In this document: positions 5,395 to 11,316 of the stretch, piece by piece
Layout of the letters: each line of letters begins with the position of its first letter
How positions within the stretch are numbered: position 1 is the stretch's first letter
Source: Candidatus Hydrogenedens sp.
GTDB lineage: Bacteria > Hydrogenedentota > Hydrogenedentia > Hydrogenedentales > Hydrogenedentaceae
Reading direction: 5' to 3'
NCBI GenBank assembly: GCA_020216745.1
Contig: JAIWNQ010000070.1
Location: 1 to 12,456, forward strand
DNA length: 12,456 nt
The notes under the pieces: generated by a model
The model's input: only the letters and a program-made list of their open reading frames with translations
Told to the model about the DNA's origin: nothing
The model's database searches: none
Made by a program: the position numbers and the translations under genes

Positions 5395-8136
5395 TTAAGC
5401 AGCGGCAATTCCTAAATGACTTAATATTTCGTCTGCCATTTCACAGGTAATGTTTTGGCCTACCAGTTTAGCAAAGGCAATAATTTTCTTTAGTGAACCC
5501 ATCATTTTCCTAATATCGTTGGGAACACGCATCGCTATTAAACTTAGCACTTCTTCTGGCACTTTAACATCTGCCATTTTAACTTGATTATGTAGGATTT
5601 GCATCCGTGTTTCCCATTCTGGGGATTTTAATTCCGCAACAATTCCACTTGCAAAACGGGAAACTAATCTTTGCTCAAGCAAACCTAATCGGTCAGGTGC
5701 TTTATCGCTTGCAATTATTATCTGTCTTTTGCTTTGATGTAGCACGTTAAAAACGTGGAAAAATTCTTCCTGTGCTTCAACTTTACCACCCATAAACTGA
5801 ATATCATCAAGAATTAGCACATCCCAATGACAATAATTTTCGCGAAATAGATCCAGAGCACCTTCTTTAAGTGCTTCGGCAAGTCTTCTGGAGAAATGAC
5901 TTGCTGAAACGTAACCTACTCTCATTTTGGGATGTTTCTTTAATATCTCGTTACCAATAGCACTAATAAGGTGTGTTTTGCCTATGCCGACATTACCGTA
6001 GAGGAAAAATGGATTATATTCTGTTCCTGGATTTTCTGCTACTGCTTTACTTAATTTAAATGTGAAAGCGTTTACAGTACCGGGGAAGAAATTATCAAAT
6101 GTAAGGGTCTCTAACGGCTGTTCAGATTCTAATGCCTTCCATACCTCTTTGTCGGACTCTTCAATTTCTGGTGGAGGTGTTGACGAACCTTTGCCAAACG
6201 GAGCAACAGATGCTAATCGTTGTTTCTTTTCTTCTAATGTTTCTACCCTTTTTCCTTCCATAATACTTAATGTTTCTACTAATTGGGCAGTTTGTTGAAC
6301 TGATTCTAATGTTGTTTCTGTTAATCGGGCTATTTTTTGTGTTTGCTCATTGTGCATTTCTTGAGTTTTCTGAACCGATTCTTTGACTTGTTGAACCACT
6401 TCTTTTAGCTCTGGAATGAGCGGTTCAATAATTGATTTTTCCCTCGCTAAATCGCTGTTTTCACTCTCCCGTTCCTTTTTTATTTCGTTTATTGTTTGTG
6501 TAGTTGTTTCGCTTACGGAACGAAGTATGGACTCTGTTATTTGTGCCATTTTTTGAGTTTGCAATTCTTGCTGTTTTTGGTTTTCAATAATGGCATGGTC
6601 TAATTTTTGGATTGCTTCTGTGAGACTAAGTAGAACAGGGTCGGGTTCTTCTGCTTCTGGAGTTTCTTTTAATTCCTGAACAAGTTTTGTTATTGCATCT
6701 TCAAGAGTATTTTGAATACCGCTAACAATAGATTCTTTTACTGTTACTAATACTTCCTGCATTTTTTCAGGTGTGAATGCTTCTTTAGGTTCTTTTTGAT
6801 CCGTTTGGTCTATCTTTTGGACGACTTCACCAATGCTCTTAGTTACCTCTATTGACATCTGACTCATTACTTGTGCTGAATTTCGTATCTCTTCTGAAAT
6901 CGTATTTAACAGTTGTTGAGATATTTCTCCAATTCCTTCGCGCATCGTCTCCGCTATTTGCTCTATGTTTATTTTATTTTCTTTCTCTATTGACGATAGT
7001 TCTAACTTCAAGTTATCAAGCATAGCTGTGACTGCATTACTTATAACATGGCTCACACCTTCTTGTATCATTGTTGCTACTTGATTTTGCCCCTGTATCA
7101 TTTCTTCTCTTAAACGTGCGTGTATTTCATGGGCAAATTGTGATATTGATTCTCGAAATGTATTTTTCATCTCTCCAATAAATTCAGCAAAATGTTCAGG
7201 AGTGATTGAAGGTGGCGGAGGAATTACTGTCGGTGAAGGAATATTTATATTTACTTGAGTTAATGAATCTCGGATTGAATCAGCAAGCATTTTTGGAAGG
7301 TCTTGAATTGCTTGAACTAATGATGTGTCTATTATAACTTGTGTCGGTGTTGGAATAGGTTCAGAAATTACCGCCACCTGTGATTGTTCCGTTTCATAGT
7401 CCGTTACCTTCTCAGGTATTTCTTCTTCATATTCCTTCTCTATTTCTTCTAATACCGCTTCATTAACATCAGTGGAAAGTGGTAGATTTTCTTCCTTTAT
7501 TTCAACTGAACCTACTACCTCCTGTTCTTTTTTCTCTGGTTCTGTTGTTTTGTAACCAAGTGTGGATAATATGTCTGTACTAATTCGATTTTTACGAAAT
7601 GCTTTTTCAAATGCTTTTTCTAAATCCTCCCAACTACATAGGATTGGCTTTATCCTCAAATCTGGACAGTGACTTTTTACTTCTTCTAATGCCTCTGTAT
7701 CCAAGGGGTCAACCATAGCAACTGTCACTATTCTTCCTAATTTATCGATGGGTAATAAGTATCTTTTCCTACAAACTTCTTCTGGAATTAATTTAACGAC
7801 ATCAGAATTGATATCATACTCAACAAGTTTAATATGCGGTATTCGACATTGTTTTGATAGGCAGTTTGCTAATACATCCCTATCTATAAATCCTTTTTCT
7901 ATTAATATCTTTCCTAAAAATCTTCCTGTTTTAGATTGAATTTCTAATGCTTGATTAAGTTGTTCTTTTGTAATTAATCTTTCTTCGAGAAGCAGTTCTC
8001 CTAATCTTTTATGAGCATTGTCTACATGTGAATCATGGGTTCCGTATTTTGTCTTTTGTGGTTCTGTATCTTTTCCGGAAGAGGTTTTTTGTCGTGGTTT
8101 CTTTTCTGATTCACTATCTCGGTTCCAGGTTAACAT
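5395..8136 (-). CDS. MshEN-like domain / long coiled coil / DnaA-type AAA+ ATPase fusion lacking domain IV
   Basis: This 913-residue protein has an unusual architecture. Residues 43-180 are an MshEN-like domain: RLGELLLEERLITKEQLNQA (44-63), then FLGKILIEKGFIDRDVLANC (73-92) and RIPHI (98-102). Residues 198-250 are acidic and 300-310 proline-rich. Residues 312-640 are almost entirely Gln/Glu/Ser/Thr-rich helix, predicted coiled coil, with an internal duplication. Residues 678-913 are a DnaA domain III: LTFDNFFPGTVNAF (678-691), Walker A GNVGIGKTH (714-722), Walker B LILDDIQF (774-781) followed by AQEEFFHVFNVLH, sensor 1 ASD (809-811), Arg-finger box QRLVSRF (822-828, Arg827), and sensor 2 Arg876. 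The protein stops where DnaA domain IV (the DnaA-box-binding HTH) would begin. No signal or membrane segment is seen, so it should be cytoplasmic. ATG start with TAAGGA 6 nt upstream. It leads the unit with the assembly ATPase 72 nt downstream. Domain calls are firm; a role in regulating or scaffolding the ATPase is inference. Confidence 0.9.
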   Translation of the reverse strand: MLTWNRDSESEKKPRQKTSSGKDTEPQKTKYGTHDSHVDNAHKRLGELLLEERLITKEQLNQALEIQSKTGRFLGKILIEKGFIDRDVLANCLSKQCRIPHIKLVEYDINSDVVKLIPEEVCRKRYLLPIDKLGRIVTVAMVDPLDTEALEEVKSHCPDLRIKPILCSWEDLEKAFEKAFRKNRISTDILSTLGYKTTEPEKKEQEVVGSVEIKEENLPLSTDVNEAVLEEIEKEYEEEIPEKVTDYETEQSQVAVISEPIPTPTQVIIDTSLVQAIQDLPKMLADSIRDSLTQVNINIPSPTVIPPPPSITPEHFAEFIGEMKNTFRESISQFAHEIHARLREEMIQGQNQVATMIQEGVSHVISNAVTAMLDNLKLELSSIEKENKINIEQIAETMREGIGEISQQLLNTISEEIRNSAQVMSQMSIEVTKSIGEVVQKIDQTDQKEPKEAFTPEKMQEVLVTVKESIVSGIQNTLEDAITKLVQELKETPEAEEPDPVLLSLTEAIQKLDHAIIENQKQQELQTQKMAQITESILRSVSETTTQTINEIKKERESENSDLAREKSIIEPLIPELKEVVQQVKESVQKTQEMHNEQTQKIARLTETTLESVQQTAQLVETLSIMEGKRVETLEEKKQRLASVAPFGKGSSTPPPEIEESDKEVWKALESEQPLETLTFDNFFPGTVNAFTFKLSKAVAENPGTEYNPFFLYGNVGIGKTHLISAIGNEILKKHPKMRVGYVSASHFSRRLAEALKEGALDLFRENYCHWDVLILDDIQFMGGKVEAQEEFFHVFNVLHQSKRQIIIASDKAPDRLGLLEQRLVSRFASGIVAELKSPEWETRMQILHNQVKMADVKVPEEVLSLIAMRVPNDIRKMMGSLKKIIAFAKLVGQNITCEMADEILSHLGIAAA
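6286..6624 (-). repeat. Internal duplication in the coiled coil of the DnaA-like fusion
   Basis: Residues 505-545 and 577-617 align without gaps at an offset of 72 residues. Compare TQKMAQITESILRSVSETT (527-545) with TQKIARLTETTLESVQQTA (599-617), and E-L-Q-T-Q-K with N-E-Q-T-Q-K. The DNA is also similar over part of this: CAAACTCAAAAAATGGC versus CAAACACAAAAAATAGC. This indicates growth of the helical region by tandem duplication rather than mere compositional similarity. Confidence 0.65.
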
Positions 8137-8165
8137 GAGCTATTCCTTAGTGCGTTTACCAATGA

Positions 8166-8192
8166 TACAATGATATAATAACGTTCATTGTA
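8166..8192. promoter_or_regulatory. Inverted repeat around an extended -10 in the divergent promoter region
   Basis: TACAATGA (8166-8173) and TCATTGTA (8185-8192) form perfect 8-bp arms 11 nt apart. TGaTATAAT, an extended -10, lies at 8171-8179 on the plus strand, overlapping the left arm and the spacer. It would start transcription about 120 nt before the glycosyltransferase gene. The repeat lies 30-56 nt upstream of the fusion-gene ATG, so a bound regulator could affect both directions. AATGAT is also repeated at 8161-8166 and 8169-8174. No convincing -35 was found on either strand. The rest of the 8137-8304 gap is AT-rich with no other clear signal except AAGG at 8294-8297, the ribosome site of the glycosyltransferase. 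Confidence 0.45.
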
Positions 8193-8304
8193 ACAACTAT
8201 TCTTAATACCTTTTATAAATTTAATTCTCCTAAAAAGCAAATAATCAATCTATTTAATTTTACCATGTTTTTTATAACGAATAAAATATTTTTAAGGTAA
8301 AAAA

Positions 8305-9429
8305 ATGATAATTGGTTTTGATGGAAGATTAGCAAATGATGTTCATAAAGTAGGAAGTGGTCAATTTTGTTATGAACTACTTAAATCTATGAGCCTTTTA
8401 TTAAAAAATGAATCTCTTAGAATCTATCTTGATAAAGAACCTCAATCTTTTTTCCCAGTTCAAAAAAATGAAACCATTGAGTTCAGAGTATTAAGAAAAA
8501 GAAAGTTCTGGACACAAACCGCACTTGCAAACGAATTAAGGAAGAATCCACCAGACATTTTCTTCTCACCTTCATTACAAACGCCATTTTACGGTAATTG
8601 TCCTAAATCATGTACTATTTTTGATATTGCTTACTACGACTTCCCTCAAGAATTTACATGGACTGCTCGAGCGAAAGCAAAATTACAATTAAACATGGCG
8701 ATATATACTAATCAATTATTCTTTACAATAAGTGATTCTTCAAAACAAACTATTCTTGACAGATTCCCAAAAATTGAAAACCGTCTATTTAGGGTGTATT
8801 TGGGTGTAAGTAAAGAAATATCTAAAGTTTCGGAACAAGAACAAATGTCTGTTCGGGAAAAATATTCTATTCATAAGCCTTTTATTCTTTATCTGGGGAG
8901 AATTCAGCCTCGCAAAAATATCATAAGACTTATTGAAGCATACGAAAAACTTGTGGATAACTATCCACAAATACCACATCAACTTGTTATTGTTGGTAGT
9001 CTTGGCTGGTTGTATGAACCGATATTGAAAAAAATGAAAGAAAGTAAATATGCAGATAGAATACATTATTTAGGCTATCTTGAAAATGAAAATGAGAAAG
9101 TAGCATTAATTAGCTCGGCTGATGTCCTTGTGCTTATCTCGTTATGGGAAGGATTTGGTTTGCCTGTTATTGAAGCGATGAATTGTGAAACACCCGTACT
9201 CGCTTCTAATTGCTCTTCTATACCAGAAATTGTTGGCGATTGTGGTATACTGGTTAATCCTTATGATATAGAGGAAATAACTGCTCAACTTTATATAATA
9301 CTAACAAATAATAAGTTGCGGGAAGAACTTGTAAAGAAATCAAAGGAAAGAGCAAAACATTTTAGTTGGGAAAACACCGCCCAAGAAATTCTTGACATAT
9401 TGGTAAATTATGCAAAAATGACAAAATAA
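8305..9429 (+). CDS. GT4-family glycosyltransferase (GT-B fold)
   Basis: This 374-residue retaining glycosyltransferase should transfer a sugar from a nucleotide-sugar donor to a growing surface glycan, at or near the cytoplasmic membrane. The N-terminal acceptor domain has the GxGxF-type loop (VGSGQFCYELL, 16-26). The C-terminal donor domain starts at LGRIQPRKNIIRLIEAY (197-213), with Arg199 and Lys204 in the usual phosphate-binding places. The E-x7-E motif is EGFGLPVIE (Glu282 and Glu290), followed by TPVLASNCSSIPEIVGDCGI (296-315), a standard GT4 donor-site loop. The closing segment FSWENTAQEIL (353-363) is typical of mannosyltransferase-like GT4 members, but donor and acceptor cannot be fixed from sequence. 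AAGG lies 7 nt upstream of the ATG. It stands alone on its strand, divergent from the fusion gene and convergent with the metallopeptidase, with a 35-nt gap and no visible terminator there. Confidence 0.93.
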   Translation: MIIGFDGRLANDVHKVGSGQFCYELLKSMSLLLKNESLRIYLDKEPQSFFPVQKNETIEFRVLRKRKFWTQTALANELRKNPPDIFFSPSLQTPFYGNCPKSCTIFDIAYYDFPQEFTWTARAKAKLQLNMAIYTNQLFFTISDSSKQTILDRFPKIENRLFRVYLGVSKEISKVSEQEQMSVREKYSIHKPFILYLGRIQPRKNIIRLIEAYEKLVDNYPQIPHQLVIVGSLGWLYEPILKKMKESKYADRIHYLGYLENENEKVALISSADVLVLISLWEGFGLPVIEAMNCETPVLASNCSSIPEIVGDCGILVNPYDIEEITAQLYIILTNNKLREELVKKSKERAKHFSWENTAQEILDILVNYAKMTK

Positions 9430-9464
9430 TGGCAGTTTGTGTTGTATAATTCGTTCTTATGATG

Positions 9465-11192
9465 TTAACTTTTCATTGGAGGTTTTACTGATTTTCTGAT
9501 AGAAAATATACATAATAAAATGATAAGTGAAAGGGAGACCAAACCTTTCTTATCTATTAAGATAAGGGCTTCTTGAGGAGATTGTGTTCCATCTAAATCA
9601 GGATTTAATACTACCGTTACATAATCATTTAAACCAAGTCCAAAATTAATACAATTATTATATTCTACTCTATTTATCCATCCATCTTTATCTGCATCTC
9701 CAAGAGCTGATAACAATTCATTCCACGTTTTCAAATTATCTGCTATGGTCTCGTATTCATTTTCCAAATTTATATTCGTTTTGATTGTATTACTCAATTC
9801 AGAACCTAAAGACAGTAATCCGGCTAATACATGTTCATAATCTTTTAACCAAAGTTGGTATTGTGGTTCGGTTTTTAATATTTCTAAATTTTCAAGGTAA
9901 ACACAAGTCGCACTTAATCGCCAATATACTTTTGGTTCACACAAAACCTTTTTTAATACCGCTATCTCCCATGAATCTGGTATGCCTGTTCCATCAAAAT
10001 CAGTCGTATCCCAATTTATTAAAGGATTACCAAATCTATTTGATAATTCATTGTAAAACTGCATCCCTTCATTATCAAAATCTGGGCAGTTTTCTAAATA
10101 ATTACATTCATAACTCTGTCCTTCACCTTCCATAGTGCCTTCTGGTGTCCCTTCTACATTTCCCTCACCCTCTTGAGCAGGCAAAGAGGCATTTACATAT
10201 CCAATATCCCTAAGAAAAGCCACCTCAAATGGCAAATATTCCCTTTTAAGTGTGCCCGGTCCAATACTAGGGTCCATAACACCACCTAAATTATTCCAAT
10301 GGCTTATACTACTTCCACATTGAAATGTTGAAGGGGCATAAATTCTTGGTCTACTCCCATAAACTGAGATGGTGCTGGGGGCATTTAAATAAACACCGTT
10401 ATCACCACCCGTGAAATAATAACCATGCCCTACATAGTAATAAGAGGTATTTACAAAATAGTTATTATTACCTGTAATTAAAAACGTATCCATAGAAGTA
10501 TAAATATCAGGCTGACTCCCTGTCCATCCTGTTCCATCAACTCTATCACCTCCACATTCGGAATCATTGTAGGCTATAGATGCAAGGAAACCTATGCCGT
10601 GAGTTATTTCGTGAATAAGAACGCTAAGTAAATCAAACTGATTATATGCAGGATTACCTGTTCCTAAATAATAATTATAATTCCAATTAACAGTTAATTG
10701 CATATCAGGGTAAGATGGTCCATTAGGGTCGACAAAACCATTCAGTAAATGCTGATATGCACAACCGTTATTGATTCCTGGGGTTAAAGGTAAAGTCCAT
10801 ACTACGATAGGTCCTGCATTTGCTAAAAACTGACCTGCAAGAACTACTGAAGAAACATTAATATCGAGCCTACCATCTGACACATTCAATACATCCGCGA
10901 CATAACTAAGGGCATTAAGCAATACTTGCTTTCTTTGAGGACCCAAAACAGGGTCGTTAAAACCTGTGTTAACATCCTGGTATGTTATATTGAAGGTTAC
11001 CCCATTAGCCACAAATACGTCTTTTTGCTGGAAAATTTTCTCCCCAAAAATATTTTTTTTATTCTCTTCAGTTATCTTAACAATTTGTCCATTAGAATAT
11101 GCAATTAATGCCTCATAATCTTGAGAAAAAGAACTTTGAGCAATTAATAAAGTTAAAAGAATAAGGGCTTTGTTAAAGAAATTAAGTTTCAT
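9465..11192 (-). CDS. Secreted HExxH zinc metallopeptidase with EG linker, EF-hand-like loops and C-terminal membrane anchor
   Basis: The 575-residue protein has a signal peptide (Lys2, Lys8, hydrophobic 9-18, cleavage near SFS-Q at 23-24). HEITHGIGF (194-202) is a zinc-metallopeptidase motif, with His194 and His198 as ligands and Glu195 as catalytic base. His298 in SISHWNN is the likely third ligand, and GGVMDPSI (303-310) resembles a Met-turn. The catalytic part spans about 60-332. A short Glu-Gly linker (341-358) leads to a region with DFDGTGIPD (398-406) and two EF-hand-like loops: DADKDGWINRVE (499-510), which is canonical, and NPDLDGTQSPQE (530-541). This resembles dockerin or type-3-repeat calcium sites. 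The C-terminus is a hydrophobic helix (about 550-565) and a basic tail (RKSVKPPMKS), like a sorting or anchoring tail. AAGGAG lies 7 nt before the ATG. Probably an exported, surface-held protease; the substrate is unknown and the exact peptidase family uncertain. Confidence 0.85.
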   Translation of the reverse strand: MKLNFFNKALILLTLLIAQSSFSQDYEALIAYSNGQIVKITEENKKNIFGEKIFQQKDVFVANGVTFNITYQDVNTGFNDPVLGPQRKQVLLNALSYVADVLNVSDGRLDINVSSVVLAGQFLANAGPIVVWTLPLTPGINNGCAYQHLLNGFVDPNGPSYPDMQLTVNWNYNYYLGTGNPAYNQFDLLSVLIHEITHGIGFLASIAYNDSECGGDRVDGTGWTGSQPDIYTSMDTFLITGNNNYFVNTSYYYVGHGYYFTGGDNGVYLNAPSTISVYGSRPRIYAPSTFQCGSSISHWNNLGGVMDPSIGPGTLKREYLPFEVAFLRDIGYVNASLPAQEGEGNVEGTPEGTMEGEGQSYECNYLENCPDFDNEGMQFYNELSNRFGNPLINWDTTDFDGTGIPDSWEIAVLKKVLCEPKVYWRLSATCVYLENLEILKTEPQYQLWLKDYEHVLAGLLSLGSELSNTIKTNINLENEYETIADNLKTWNELLSALGDADKDGWINRVEYNNCINFGLGLNDYVTVVLNPDLDGTQSPQEALILIDKKGLVSLSLIILLCIFSIRKSVKPPMKS

Positions 11193-11233
11193 AATACAAC
11201 TCCTTCCTCCAAAATTATTGTTGCATATCTAAA

Positions 11234-11263
11234 ATAATACTTTATAAATGTTAATAAAAACAA
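11234..11263 (-). promoter_or_regulatory. Possible promoter of the metallopeptidase gene
   Basis: On the minus strand TTGTTT (11258-11263) and TATTAT (11234-11239) are 18 nt apart, with the -10 about 40 nt before the ATG at 11192. The -35 overlaps the T-tract of the preceding terminator, so one short stretch would end one transcript and begin the next. Each hexamer has mismatches to consensus. Confidence 0.35.
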
Positions 11264-11264
11264 T

Positions 11265-11290
11265 GAGAGCCCCTTCATATAGGGGCTCTC
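11265..11290 (-). terminator. Rho-independent terminator after the PASTA-repeat gene
   Basis: A perfect 10-bp stem (GAGAGCCCCT / AGGGGCTCTC) with a 6-nt loop lies 26 nt downstream of the stop at 11317. On the minus strand it is followed by ATTGTTTTTATT, a usable T-tract, whereas the plus-strand side reads TTAAAATTAA. It therefore terminates leftward transcription and separates the PASTA-repeat gene from the metallopeptidase gene. Confidence 0.88.
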
Positions 11291-11316
11291 TTAAAATTAA
11301 CTAAAATATTACAGTA

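Noticed and set aside
5395..6105. The DnaA-like region as the chromosomal replication initiator
   Set aside because: Domain IV, which binds DnaA boxes, is missing, the N-terminus is an MshEN-like domain rather than DnaA domain I, and no cluster of DnaA boxes, dnaN or AT-rich origin layout is seen nearby.
9430..9464. Terminator between the convergent glycosyltransferase and metallopeptidase genes
   Set aside because: No stem of useful length or T-tract was found in the 35-nt gap.
9785..10135. Plus-strand open frame opposite the metallopeptidase
   Set aside because: It lies wholly antisense to a well-supported secreted protein with motifs in the right order, and shows no domain of its own.
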